From assembly GCF_963678635.1 (NCBI RefSeq), contig NC_087070.1, forward strand, positions 37,327,109-37,391,108: a stretch of 64,000 nucleotides of DNA. Direction: 5' to 3'. The position numbers were made by a program, and so were the translations under genes. Shown one piece after another: positions 22,350-34,822 of the stretch (the stretch's first letter is position 1; every line of letters begins with the position of its first letter). The notes beneath the pieces were generated by a model. The model was not told the DNA's origin and did not search any database. It worked only from the letters and a program-made list of their open reading frames with translations. Source of the DNA: Symsagittifera roscoffensis (Eukaryota; Xenacoelomorpha; Acoela; Convolutidae).

Positions 22350-23350
22350 TCGCGTCTTTCGCCACCGAAGAAGAGATGGCGCGACCGAAATATCGCAACC
22401 CATGTGTTTTATATGCAGAATTTCACGGCCAAGATTTGTTTTTTTTTCTGACTATCGCGACCACAAAACGTTCGCGGAATTTCGCGACCAAGGCGGAGAC
22501 GGCGCGACCAGCGCTGCTCAGGAAACCGTGCAACCAAACTCAACGACTTCTAGATTATCTATGAATACTAGCCCTTTTCGACAAAGTTTTTGTTATTGCT
22601 ATTAATTCAGCCACAATGCATGAAAAAAAATTGTAATTGTTCCGACTTTTAGAGAAATACTTCTTACGCTTGATTAGTGAATTCGAAAGTTCAATACTCT
22701 CTATTTACGTCAAAGTTCTTGATTTTTTTTGAAGTTTCAATATAATATACTGTAAAAGAAAAGTTCCATCCCTGCTCGAGAAAATAAATTCGTTTCTTTA
22801 TTCTTTTTGGGTAAATTTAACAGCAGAGATTTCAATAAATTAATCGAGCCAGTTTCTGTGCAAATTGCAAAGTTTTTTGCATTTTTTGTAGCTAATTTTC
22901 TTTTATCTTCTTACTAAAAAGGCGAAAAAAATGGATACAATTTGGTGTCAAAAGTGATAACTCTTTTCTGTAAAAATAATAGAATTGTAGTAGAATTATA
23001 CAAGGAAGTTGTTGAAAATGCACTAAAATTGAAATAAGGCCTCACATGAACTTTTTTCTAATTTAGTCTGAGAAAAAAAAACAGAATAGTTTTCTTTGAC
23101 ACTGAGACAATCTTTCCTTAATTTTAATTAAAACCAACCGCGCTTTAAATTGACCCCATATGTGCTCTTTCTTCGTTGAGGTAGTGTAAAATGGCTGCAA
23201 GCAAAACTGACCCAAGCCATAGTTTTTCACTGTGACTTTCACTTACGTCATTGGAACCAAAATGAATGAGAAAGTTGGTATCAGGGAGAAGGCTTGAATA
23301 TTCAAATTCATTTTCATATCAATGGAGTAAAGCTTCTTTCAGAAAACTAA
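22350..23350. other. AT-rich DNA, nothing recognised
   Basis: A single TGTTCCGACTTT word at about 22638 may be one end of another copy of the element at 20179. Otherwise no gene, RNA or repeat could be supported. Confidence 0.4.
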
Positions 23351-23364
23351 TGAAATGTTGAACT

Positions 23365-23510
23365 TCTTAGATGGAATAAATCTCCGCTTATGCATTAAAA
23401 GAACGAAATATATCCCGCGTTAATCAAGCCAAATTGGCCAAATTGATAATTTCTTAAACCCACAAGTTTCCGGAAGATGATCCCAGGCAAATCATCTGTT
23501 TGGAACTGAG
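23365..23510 (-). repeat. decayed inverted fragment of the TGTTCCGACT-ended element
   Basis: The reverse strand has TTTGGCCAATTTGGC, ATATATTTCG and GCATAAGCGGAGATTTA in the same order as 20370-20445. Ends are missing. Confidence 0.5.
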
Positions 23511-23855
23511 TGAGTTCAAGTCAAGATTACCTTTCGGTTGATACAAAAAATTCAGTCGAAAAACGGCCAAATTGTATAGATTCTGTTCTTTTTTCATTTC
23601 TTAGTAATGTATTTTTTTCATTTTTTGAGACCTGGATCCGCATAGAGTTTGCAAATTGAGCTGCTAAAGTTGAGCTTGTGAAGATTAGTCAAAAGCAGAA
23701 ACACCCTCCCGTAAACAATTTGAAAAATTGATATATCTGAACCAACTATTCTTGTACTTGACAGACGTTTTTGAAACAGTTTAAGTATTTCAGTCGAGCC
23801 TGGAAATATTCAAATAATCAGATACTTTAACTGAATAAAAAAATGTCCAATTTTT

Positions 23856-24265
23856 TGAGTTAAGACCGATGTGGTTAACTCATAGAGTAATTTCGGATAG
23901 GGTACACCGTCTGCTCGTCACGCTATCTTATTTTCGGCCGGATAGATTCGTGCAACTTCTTAGTCTAATACCGATCCTAATCTTACTCTTATATCTACTA
24001 GTCTCAGGGTGTTTAACTAGTCTCTGCTAGGCTCAATAGATCTAGAGTATACTGGCTTATTGCAACTGCTGAAGTTCTCTTGGAGAGGCAACTAATTTCT
24101 AAGTTAAATTCAAATCTCTCTGGTGCTGAAGTTACAAGTAATTTTAGCACTTACAAATAAGTGGGTTGTTAGTTAGATGGATTATGATTGGTTAATTTTA
24201 ATTATTTTACAGTGGTAAAATATCTAATTTATCCAATAATAAAATGTAGTTTAGATCAAGTTCCA
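23856..24265 (-). repeat. 3' LTR of the giant element
   Basis: Reads TGGAACTTGATC ... CTTAACTCA on the minus strand. It is preceded by the purine tract GGATGGG, a plausible polypurine tract for plus-strand priming. Pairs with 44754-45163. Confidence 0.9.
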
Positions 24266-25865
24266 CCCATCCGGGGTTTACAGATTTTTTTAGAACTATT
24301 TTTCTTGTCTGCAATTTGAAGGATGGATGATGAACGTTGGTATTTGGCGAACATCATTTTTTATCCGGTTCCTCTTGAAGAAGAACGTTCCAGGACGCTG
24401 GAATTATGGACAGGAAATTGTTACGTCGTCATTCGACAACGACTGTGATCCCCAATGAAATCAATCCGATTTCAAAATGGTTTGATATGTCAGGTTTTTC
24501 TGTATTAGTAGAGAACTTTTTTGTGTGCAGCCTCGTCTGTGAATGGCGTGAAGATCGTGTGTGGAAGGGATGCCTTGTAACTCGGATCTGTACGTATACT
24601 TGAACATCGAGGTAGTCATTGTTCTAGTTCAATGAAGTCCTTTTCTGCGAAGTCAAGTCCGACTCTAAATCCTTTGAGTTGTGATTGTGGACGGCATGTC
24701 GGTTGTGTTTAGCCATTCTTTTGTTCGAGTGTGATGGGATCATCTAGTCTTTGGATGTTTGTCTTTGTTGTTGTGTATGATCTATATACTGCAAAGTATG
24801 ATTTACATTTTATAAAATTATGTTAATTCGGTTTTTTAATCGTGAATTTAGTTAGTCGTTTTCACAAAAGCGTTTTGTTTTAGTTTGGTTATTTTGAAAA
24901 GTTACTCACCCTTGAGTACCTCTTATTTAAAATAGGAGTGTGGTCACAAAGCGTGGATGTAGTGCGGTGGGTTAGGCCGGCTACAGAGCATGCTCAGGAC
25001 GTCCTCTCTGGAGGGTTAGGCCAGGAGTGGGAGTATGATTGCATGCTGTTTCTTTGAGAGGTCCTGTTATGTGATAACGTTTTATGTTGGGTTTATGTTG
25101 GTCTTTATTATGTTACTTTGGTTGTGTCCTTTTTTCAAAAATCAAATTGTTTTTGGTATGGGTTTGTCTTGCGACTTTTTTGTATTTTTATTATTTCTTT
25201 CTTAGACTTTATAATAGTCTTCAAAAGAATAAATTATCCAGTTTTAAACTGGAATAATCCGGTTTGGGTGCCGTTGGTTTTCTTTTCTTAGTCATGCTGT
25301 TATTCTATGATTTGTGGTGTTTAGTAAGCTGCGTTGGTTAGTTTGATTTAGTATATATTTCCTTTCCAACCGGGTTAAAGGAAAGTTTTAAACTTGTAAC
25401 CATGTGTTAGAGTTGTTGATAGTGAAAGCTTGAAACTTAAAATCATTATTTAGACAATTCTTCGTGGGCGAGCTGTGCGAGTTTGGATAGAATTCTTGTG
25501 CGAGTGAATGAAAATATTGAAAAGGTTAGTACTGTTTTCTCATTTTATCATTTTCTTGCATAGAATTTGAGTTTTACTGCGTTTTGGGGAAATTTAAAAT
25601 TATAAATTTTCATCGTAGCTAAGTTTACTGCTTCATGGGGAAATAATTTATAAATAAAATTACTACAATTTGTATGAATTTTACTACATCATTTAGTGCA
25701 AAAAATTAATGAATTTTAAGATAATTTAACAAATTTGTAATTTTATTTTTCTTTTCTGTTTTGTTGATGATTGTGATGTGAAGACTAGAAATATAAATCA
25801 AACATTGATAGAAAATGGTTAGTACTAATTTAAATTTATTAGTTAAGATTATTTCAAATTATACT
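24266..25865 (-). other. 3' non-coding tail of the giant element
   Basis: 1.6 kb between the last accessory coding stretch and the 3' LTR. No open frame with coding character on the minus strand. No insertion boundaries were recognised. Confidence 0.5.
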
Positions 25866-25869
25866 TACC

Positions 25870-27680
25870 TTAATCTTCTGGGAAAAAGCCGTGGGGGAAG
25901 ATGTCGTGAATCATATCTGATGTTGTTAGTAATTTGGCTAGTATGCGTATGATGTTTTTAGTTTGTAGCAGTGGCCAAAGCAATTGAAGTGCTTTAATGG
26001 TGTTTAGTTCTTCGGTGCCTACTGCAAACTCGTAAGGTTTGTTTTGAATGAGGTTATATATTTTACGATTATATTGGGTATTGTGAATGAATTCTAATAT
26101 TGGTATTCCAATAGGCTGGATAAATTCATGCGGGATAAGGAAGCGTCTGGATTCTTCCATTGAAGGTCTTCGTGATGGGACAAAATATATACATTTGGGT
26201 AATTGGGTCATAGTTGCGGAGGATGCCGTGGAGGTTAGTATCTTTAATGCAATATGAAAAATTAAGGAAAAATGGTGACGTGTACTTTGAGTTAATAAAC
26301 TGAAAACGATGGTGAGGTTGTCTTGATGGGGTGTGCAAATCAAAATGATTTTGTATAAAACGATAGTATGTATATGTGTGCGTTTGTTTAGTGCGTAACA
26401 TAGTATCGTGGGAACAGTGCAAATCGCGTTCCTCTGGTGAAAGAAAGTGAAAAGTTAGTGAAAATAACTGAAATTTATCATAGAAGCTCTCTTTTGCTTG
26501 AATATCAGCTAGTGATTCTGAAATAATGGGGTCATTTTTTCTATCAAAAATATTAAGTGTGAATACCTATGATGTTTTGATGAACAATTTTTCTGTTAGT
26601 TGCGGGTTTGCGAAGCGGTATTCATCTAAAAATTGGTCTTGATTAGGGCGGATGATATTATGGTCGTAGTATTCTATTGCAAATTCGTTAGCTCGGGGTG
26701 TAGGGAATGTTTTTAGTAATTTTTTTATATCAAACGTAAGTAAACTGTCGAGGTGTTAGTGTTGTGGTGAGTCTACATAACATGTTTTTGTTCTTTTCTA
26801 TGCTGTCATGAGTTTTAGCTAGTGGTAGGCAAAGGGGGTTAGTAAAATTATAATTAGCTGTCCAATGAAGTGTTGGCATTAAAACGTGTTCATCTACAAA
26901 ATTGCGTGTGTCATTAGTATTATTAGGTGTATTTAATGTATATTGGGGAAATGATGGTAAGGTGATTTCAAGAAAAATTTTCGTGTTGATATGTTGCGCG
27001 TGATTAATATATTCGCGGGCTGTTCCGGGTTTGGTCGGGAATGAGTGATTTGGAAATTACTGTTTAAAAGTGCAATAAGCTCGGTGAGTGCTACTAGGTG
27101 TTTCGGTGGATGTGGATGATTGTGCTAATGATGGAGTGTAAGCTGAGGAGGGTGTAGGAGTAGGTGGATTTGAGGATGTTATTGTGGATGATAGTTGATG
27201 TATTGTGAGGTTTTTGGGGTGTAATAACTGTTGTTGTAAAGTAATAAAATTATCGAGCTCCTGAGAAATTTGGGGGGTATCTGGGGAGTTATTATATGAT
27301 CTGTCGGAATGAAGTGGAGAATAGGTTGGGGTCACTTGGGAAGCATAAGAAGGAGTGGAAATGGATGGGAGTGGATGATTTGATGGGATTGGTTGAAAAG
27401 GGGGTTTTGAAAAAACTGAGGAGTTGGTCTGAGTATAATTTGAGGGAGATTGTTCGGAGTCTGCAAATTCGTCGGGGGTTTCTACATTAGAGTTATTAAA
27501 TTGTGAGATAGAGTATAAAACTGAAATATCTGAGTTAGTATCAGAATTCGTGCTTGATGATATATTAATAATCGGAAAAACGGGTGGTGGGAAAACAAAA
27601 AGTGGGATTATTGAGATTTGAGTTTGGAGGTTGGCTGGATGGGAATTTGAGCGATGGAGGGATCCAAGTTGTCGGCTCAT
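25870..27680 (-). pseudogene. accessory coding region downstream of envelope (giant element)
   Basis: Two successive minus-strand stretches. The first (about 27680-27057) is strongly Ser/Thr/Pro/Asn-rich, like a disordered or mucin-like segment. The second (about 27050-25870) has mixed, folded-looking composition with hydrophobic segments (T-Q-L-P-K-C-I-Y-F-V-P, F-I-Q-P-I-G-I-P-I-L-E-F). I recognise no family in either. They may be one former product. Their position 3' of the envelope is that of accessory genes in complex retroviruses, which is context and not homology. Broken. Confidence 0.5.
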
Positions 27681-27780
27681 CGTGGGCTAAAAAAATGATT
27701 ATTTTGAGACAGAAAAGTGGTGGTATGGGGTTGTTCTATAATTTGCTCGTATGTATTATCATTTTGTGAATGATGCGTCA

Positions 27781-30290
27781 TTATGTGTTGGATGGGTCTT
27801 TGTGTTGTATTTGGTCTAGAATTTGGATTATTGTGATTGCTAGAATTCGGAAATTACGGGGAACTAATGATAATGGATGATTTTGTGGTAGGGGTGGCAA
27901 CTGTGGTGCGGTAGGTGTTATTTCTATGTTATTGTGTTCTCCGTCGTAAGTGTTTTGTCTTGTGGATATTTTTGTGTTATATTCTTTTATTTGTGCATCT
28001 AGAAGTATTTTGTTTATTGATGATGAAAAAAACCCAAAAAATTCTGCAACTAGTATACGTGCTACACTTGCTTGTCTGTTTACTTGTGTGTGTATAGCGC
28101 ATGTGTTATAGATTCCTTTTAAGAGTGAGAAAAGAAATCCTATAAAATTAAACATGGCGTATAACATAGTTAATTTTTCTAAGATGTAGTAGGGCCATCC
28201 TAGAAAAGCTAGAGTTTCGTTCTTTAAGGTGACAAAACTGAATATATTTATAGGTGAAATATCTTGTGGTCTGTATTTTTCACCGTTTAAATGTAACCTT
28301 TAATATCTTTAAAAAATCCGCTATAATCTTGTGTATAAATGTCTGCGAATCCTGCGGTTTCGGCAAGTTTTCTTAAACTCTGGTCAATTGATTGTCTTTG
28401 TATTGTGTCCATTTGTGTTAATTTTTCCTGAAACTGTTGTGTTCTAATGTGATGTTAGATATCTGATTTAGAATATATTCCAATTGATTGTAAATCAATA
28501 TTTGGATTACGAGCAAAAGCTCTGATACTTTCGGGTGAAAATTTTTTGAGTGATTGCATTAATGTAGGGTATGGTGTAAGTAGATAGTATTTGTCTTCAT
28601 CAGGATTTAATTGTACTACATTGTGGCTATTTTCTGATCCACATGGGACTGCGGTATCCCAAAAATATGTTCGTCTTGAAAGTGTATCGACAAAATGTAC
28701 TTTATTTTCATAGAATATGGGGATTCGTTTTTAACAACGTTTGTCTTCAAAAACATATAGTGGTGATGCTTTTTTGGTACAAGTATAATAAAACCATAAA
28801 ATATTTCCTCCGTAATCTAGAAAATTTGATCTGTTTCCTGATAATAAGTATCCTGCGTAAGGTATTTTTAGTACTGCTAGTGCGAGTGATTGTAGGATTT
28901 GTGTTCTTTCCAATTCGCATAACTGATGAAGTGTTTCTAATTCAGAAAGTGACATTTCTTGAAAAAATTCGACTAATTGTGTAGTCTAGCTTCATATCTA
29001 AGTGGATATAGTAATGAATATTACTGAAATAGGTGCTATTCATTAGTGATAGTTCTTGTAAACGTGGGCATCTACTGTCATGTGGTTTTAGTTTTCCGCC
29101 AGGTTGACCTGTGCTTTTTTGAAAGTTAACTGGGATGTATGATGTTCCTTCATTTATAGGATGACTTGTGGCATAAGGGTCAAATTTTATTTTTCCAGTG
29201 TTCATGTCGAAACCTTTTTCGTATTCGACAAGTATTTCAGAGTATTGTGTCTTATTTCTGTATTTACCTGCAAATTCTGTTTCTTGATAGATTTGGAAAC
29301 GTGTTAACTTATTTTCTATATCATGAATATTTCTAAAATTGGTACTTTGTTTTTGGGATGGGTTTACTTGTTCGTATGGAATTGATTCTATAAAATATTT
29401 TTCATGAAATTTTATCATTCGAGCGTGTATTTTTGCTACTTGAAATGTTGTGCAGGTATCCTCGGGAAACCAAACAATTGTTGCTTGGGTCCTTGTTGTA
29501 GGGTCACAATAACCTTGATCATTTTTGAAGGGTAATCTAATTCCTTGATAGATCATTGTGTTATCAGATAAATCTCGTGTGAGTTGTACTTTTTCGAGTT
29601 GTATTTTCCAATCAAAAAACTTTATTTCTTGATATCTTTTACTTTTTGTGTCTGCTTTGCAGTTTGAAGGGTCATTTATTCCAAATGTTTATCGTGTATA
29701 TCATAGGTTAATGTTCCATGTGCGCCGTTATATGGGTATTTTTCGTCTAATTTTATATGTCCTTGATATCGTTCAAGTTCTGCTTGATGTACAGAATCGG
29801 CAAAGTCTTGGAAATTTACTATTTTTCTGTCTGTGTTTTTTTTTCTCGTGATGTTTAGTCTGAATAGTTTATTTTACAATCATCGGGATTTAGGTGTCAA
29901 GTCGTTCTATATCATTTTGATAAAATGATTCGTGATCAAGTCGGTTTTTGTTTCCATTGGAAACTTGTGAACAGTGTGCTTTCTTTTCTGAAAATGTTGC
30001 TGTAAATTTATATCCTGTGACTGTTGTTGCTCGGGTTTTTGAAAACAATGCTGCTATTACATTTGTAGTTTCTATAGCTTGTGGTTCTGTTTCGCATTGT
30101 GATACTTGATTTATTGCATATTTGTGTAGTGTTTTTTGTTCGTTTTCTTCACAATCATAGTGTGTTACTAATAAATCCTGGGGTCCTGTGCGAGGAGAAA
30201 GATTTGTGTTTTGGTCGGAAAATATTAGAAAAAAGATTTGTTGAAATGTTAAAATTTTTAGAATATATACGTGTATGATAATCCTGAGTA
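27781..30290 (-). pseudogene. envelope-like glycoprotein region of the giant element
   Basis: A former membrane glycoprotein of roughly 800 residues. Near 30290-30225 lies a hydrophobic signal-peptide-like stretch (I-L-T-F-Q-Q-I-F-F-L-I-F-S). It is followed by an ectodomain with V-T-H-Y-D-C and, 17 residues on, Q-V-S-Q-C, further spaced cysteines, and a conserved-looking block (T-T-R-T-Q-A-T-I-V-W-F-P-E-D-T-C) near 29500-29450. Close to 28160-28000 are long hydrophobic segments (M-F-N-F-I-G-F-L-F-S-L-L) and a second one ending near S-S-S-I-N-K-I-L-L, then a Pro-rich tail. Signal, Cys-rich ectodomain and anchor fit an envelope fusion protein. The early Y-D-C...C pattern recalls chuvirus-type glycoproteins captured by some LTR elements (inference, from memory). 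Broken in several places. Confidence 0.55.
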
Positions 30291-30460
30291 TGGGTTGTAA
30301 AATGTGAGTTAACCAATTGTGTTTTTTGTATATCTATCGTATTTATATATTACTTCAGTTGTTATAAATGGTGGTGGTAGCGATTGAGCTGTTATATTTG
30401 GTGGATTTAATGGGTAGGGATGTTGAACAATAGTGTTAAGTTTTATCGTGATTTCAAATT

Positions 30461-30955
30461 TTAATTGGGACTATTTTGTTGAAGTATTTGATTATTGTGT
30501 TCACGAATATCTTCGTGGATATCTTGTCTATATTGTAGTCTGTTGAGTGCCCAACTGTGGAGTCGGTTACTATCTTGATGTTGTCCAAATAATGCTGGGG
30601 GTGCTACGAATGTAATTCCATCTAGTCGTAAAGGGATATTTGTTGATGATTGTTCTCGATATCTAGCGTCGAGGTTATTTGGAAAATTTAAAGGGAAAAG
30701 CGTCGGTGAAATTTGACTTGATGATGGTTTTGACGGTAGTGATAATGTTTCTGGCAGTGATGTTAGTGTTGTATCCGTAGAAATATCAATTGGATCATTC
30801 ACTAAGTTTGGTTCACTTTGTGTATATGAGTGTGTTGCCCAATATGGTAGTCGTGCGGTGGGATTGGGGGGGGGGCTAATGGGGTTTTCACGTATCTGTT
30901 CAGATGTTGGTTTGAACCTAAGTAATCTGAGGGTATATTTGAGGTGCTATGTTGT
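30461..30955 (-). pseudogene. Ser/Pro-rich stretch between the tandem array and envelope
   Basis: Open stretch with D-T-T-L-T-S-L-P-E-T-L-S-L-P-S-K-P and a less biased end (R-L-D-G-I-T-F-V-A-P-P-A-L-F-G). It continues the Ser/Thr/Pro-rich coding character of the tandem array units upstream. No family recognised. Confidence 0.45.
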
Positions 30956-33900
30956 GAAAGTAGTGTGGGAGTTTCTGGCAATGTACTACTTGAAATTTCT
31001 GAAGTAGTTGGTGTTGGTGACTGCGGTATATCAAAATGAACTCTAGGGGTTTGAAAACGTCTATTTCTTCGTGGATGTATAATCTGTCTATTTATTTCGA
31101 CTGTATTTTATTTTTGACTAGTGTTTCTTATTCTGTTTAAGTCTTGTGGTAATGTGGGGTACAAATTATATGTTGGTTCACTTAGGGGTGTCTGTCGCTG
31201 AACTGGTTCTAATGGTTCGGATAAGCGAACGTGTCGTTCTTGAAAAGTATATGGGTTATCTTGAAAAGAAATTCGTGTGGATGTTTGGGGGTTTTGCGTA
31301 GTTGTGGGTATTGCTGGGATTTCTTGGAATGATGTCGGTGAAGACTGATTTTGTGATTGTTGGTTAGCAATTTTTGAAAGTGTCCGATTAATTTTTTCTA
31401 GTGGGAAGATTTCTGTTTATTGTAGTATTCTTCGATGAAAAGAATTAAAAGGATTGTTGCTAAGGCGAATGTGACTATTGCCTTTTTTTTATATTTGCAC
31501 ATTTTCAGTATTAGGGATGATAAAAATATGATGAATATTACAAATAATAAAAAAATATGAAAGTAGTGTGGGAGTTTCTGGCAATGTACTACTTGAAATT
31601 TCTGAAGTAGTTGGTGTTGGTGACTGGGGTATATCAAAATGAACTCTAGGGGTTTGAAAACTTCTATTTCTTCGTGGATGTATAATCTGTCTATTTATTT
31701 CGACTGTATTTTATTTTTGACTAGTGTTTCTTATTCTGTTTAAGTCTTGTGGTAATGTGGGGTACAAATTATATGTTGGTTCACTTAGGGGTGTCTGTCG
31801 CTGAACTGGTTCTAATGGTTCGGATAAGCGAACGTGTCGTTCTTGAAAAGTATATGGGTTATCTTGAAAAGAAATTCGTGTGGATGTTTGGGGGTTTTGC
31901 GTAGTTGTGGGTATTGCTGGGATTTCTTGGAATAATGTCGGTGAAGACTGATTTTGTGATTGTTGGTTAGCAATTTTTGAAAGTGTCCGATTAATTTTTT
32001 CTAGTGGGAAGATTTCTGTTTATTGTAGTATTCTTCGATGAAAAGAATTAAAAGGATTGTTGCTAAGGCGAATGTGACTATTGCCTTTTTTTACATTTGC
32101 ACATTTTCAGTATTAGGGATGATAAAAATATGATGAATACTACAAATAATAAAAAAATATGAAAGTAGTGTGGGAGTTTCTGGCAATGTACTACTTGAAA
32201 TTTCTGAAGTAGTTGGTGTTGGTGACTGGGGTATATCAAAATGAACTCTAGGGGTTTGAAAACTTCTATTTCTTCGTGGATGTATAATCTGTCTATTTAT
32301 TTCGACTGTATTTTATTTTTGACTAGTGTTTCTTATTCTGTTTAAGTCTTGTGGTAATGTGGGGTACAAATTATATGTTGGTTCACTTAGGGGTGTCTGT
32401 CGCTGAACTGGTTCTAATGGTTCGGATAAGCGAACGTGTCGTTCTTGAAAAGTATATGGGTTATCTTGAAAAGAAATTCGTGTGGATGTTTGGGGGTTTT
32501 GCGTAGTTGTGGGTATTGCTGGGATTTCTTGGAATGATGTCGGTGAAGACTGATTTTGTGATTGTTGGTTAGCAATTTTTGAAAGTGTCCGATTAATTTT
32601 TTCTAGTGGGAAGATTTCTGTTTATTGTAGTATTCTTCGATGAAAAGAATTAAAAGGATTGTTGCTAAGGCGAATGTGACTATTGCCTTTTTTTTACATT
32701 TGCACATTTTCAGTATTAGGGATGATAAAAATATGATGAATACTACAAATAATAAAAAAATATGAAAGTAGTGTGGGAGTTTCTGGCAATGTACTACTTG
32801 AAATTTCTGAAGTAGTTGGTGTTGGTGACTGGGGTATATCAAAATGAACTCTAGGGGTTTGAAAACTTCTATTTCTTCGTGGATGTATAATCTGTCTATT
32901 TATTTCGACTGTATTTTATTTTTGACTAGTGTTTCTTATTCTGTTTAAGTCTTTTGGTAATGTGGGGTACAAATTATATGTTGGTTCACTTAGGGGTGTC
33001 TGTCGCTGAACTGGTTCTAATGGTTCGGATAAGCGAACGTGTCGTTCTTGAAAAGTATATGGGTTATCTTGAAAAGAAATTCGTGTGGATGTTTGGGGGT
33101 TTTGCGTAGTTGTGGGTATTGCTGGGATTCCTTGGAATGATGTCGGTGAAGACTGATTTTGTGATTGTTGGTTAGCAATTTTTGAAAGTGTCCGATTAAT
33201 TTTTTCTAGTGGGAAGATTTCTGTTTATTGTAGTATTCTTCGATGAAAAGAATTAAAAGGATTGTTGCTAAGGCGAATGTGACTATTGCCTTTTTTTTAC
33301 ATTTGCACATTTTCAGTATTAGGGATGATAAAAATATGATGAATATTACAAATAATAAAAAAATATGAAAGTAGTGTGGGAGTTTCTGGCAATGTACTAC
33401 TTGAAATTTCTGAAGTAGTTGGTGTTGGTGACTGGGGTATATCAAAATGAACTCTAGGGGTTTGAAAACTTCTATTTCTTCGTGGATGTATAATCTGTCT
33501 ATTTATTTCGACTGTATTTTATTTTTGACTAGTGTTTCTTATTCTGTTTAAGTCTTGTGGTAATGTGGGGTACAAATTATATGTTGGTTCACTTAGGGGT
33601 GTCTGTCGCTGAACTGGTTCTAATGGTTCGGATAAGCGAACGTGTCGTTCTTGAAAAGTATATGGGTTATCTTGAAAAGAAATTCGTGTGGATGTTTGGG
33701 GGTTTTGCGTAGTTGTGGGTATTGCTGGGATTTCTTGGAATGATGTCGGTGAAGACTGATTTTGTGATTGTTGGTTAGCATTTTTTGAAAGTGTCCGATT
33801 AATTTTTTCTAGTGGGAAGATTTCTGTTTATTGTAGTATTCTTCGATGAAAAGAATTAAAAGGATTGTTGCTAAGGCGAATGTGACTATTGCCTTTTTTT

Positions 33901-33968
33901 TACGTTTGCACATTTTCAGTATTAGGGATGATAAAAATATGATGAATATTACAAATAATAGAAAAATA
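30956..33968 (-). repeat. five tandem copies of a ~602-bp coding unit (giant element)
   Basis: Unit starts (plus strand GAAAGTAGTGTGGGAGTTTC): 30956, 31559, 32161, 32764, 33367; the array ends at 33968. Units are about 99% identical, with a few private substitutions. The first unit (lowest coordinate) is the most distinct (GACTGCGG and AAACGTCT where the others have GACTGGGG and AAACTTCT). On the minus strand each unit encodes a hydrophobic helix pair (F-L-L-F-V-I-F-I-I-F-L-S-S-L-I-L; V-T-F-A-L-A-T-I-L-L-I-L-F) with a short Lys-rich link, then a Ser/Thr/Pro/Gln-rich segment. It looks like repeated duplication of a membrane-anchor plus disordered-tail module. Confidence 0.9.
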
Positions 33969-34420
33969 TCTGTTCTACTAAAAATTGTTCGTATCATTTA
34001 AATTGACGTTGAATTATCGTACCTGTGAATATGATCAATGATTTGGGAAAGTTGGAGATATATTTCAAATATGGAGTAGACAATTAAAAAAATGTTGCAA
34101 AAATTTATTAAAATGATTATAAAAGCTTCAAAAGTTTCGAATAAAAATATGAACAAAAGTTTGAATAGTATGAAAAATTTTATCAAAAATTTTCAGATTG
34201 TATTTTTTAAGATATTGACTGTTTGAGAGAAATGCATTAAAGAAATGATTTCTTCGTCGAATATTTTTTGTTGTTCGAGGTGAGATTTAAGTGTGGTCGA
34301 GTTATTTATTACTTTTTTGACAAGTGGGTTGAGTTTTGTCAAAATTTGTTGCGGGCTAATTTTATGGTGTTTGGGAGGTCTTCTTTGCTTTATTTTTGTT
34401 TGTCGGCTGATCTGACGTAT
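33969..34420 (-). pseudogene. membrane/coiled-coil segment after integrase (giant element)
   Basis: Minus-strand coding stretch with a polar helix of heptad character (L-V-K-K-V-I-N-N-S-T-T-L-K-S-H-L) followed by very hydrophobic segments (F-F-I-L-F-K-L-L-F-I-F-L-F). It leads into the first membrane helix of the tandem array. It could be the end of a former membrane protein from which the 602-bp unit was amplified. No family recognised. Confidence 0.4.
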
Positions 34421-34822
34421 TTTTGAAGTATTTGTACTTTAGGCCAATCATTACGGTCCTTTTTTACTTAAGGCTAATTCGCCATTTTTGGTTGAAGGGT
34501 TTTTGTGACCTGAGTTAGCAAAATATTGTTGATCTTAGCGTTATTAGATAGGGGAGGGTTGTAATATTATGGTGGTATTTATTTTAGTTGTCAAGTTTTA
34601 GCGAGTTGCTTATTTTTTGACCTGGAGGTTGTAAAGTTATAGTTATAGATATGCCTGGAGTTTAATATCTTTCGGCTAATAGGTTGGTGTTAGAGATATA
34701 GAAGGTGACGGATTTAAGTGAATCCTATTGGATGAAACTGAAATAGAATTGTTGCGTATTTGTCAGCAAATTATCTTGAAAATTAAAAATTCAAAATGAT
34801 CCTGGTGCAAAAATTATTAATT

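Noticed and set aside
22255-22605. 116-codon plus frame as a gene
   Set aside because: Runs through the minisatellite and its decayed margin; the length is explained by the repeat period.
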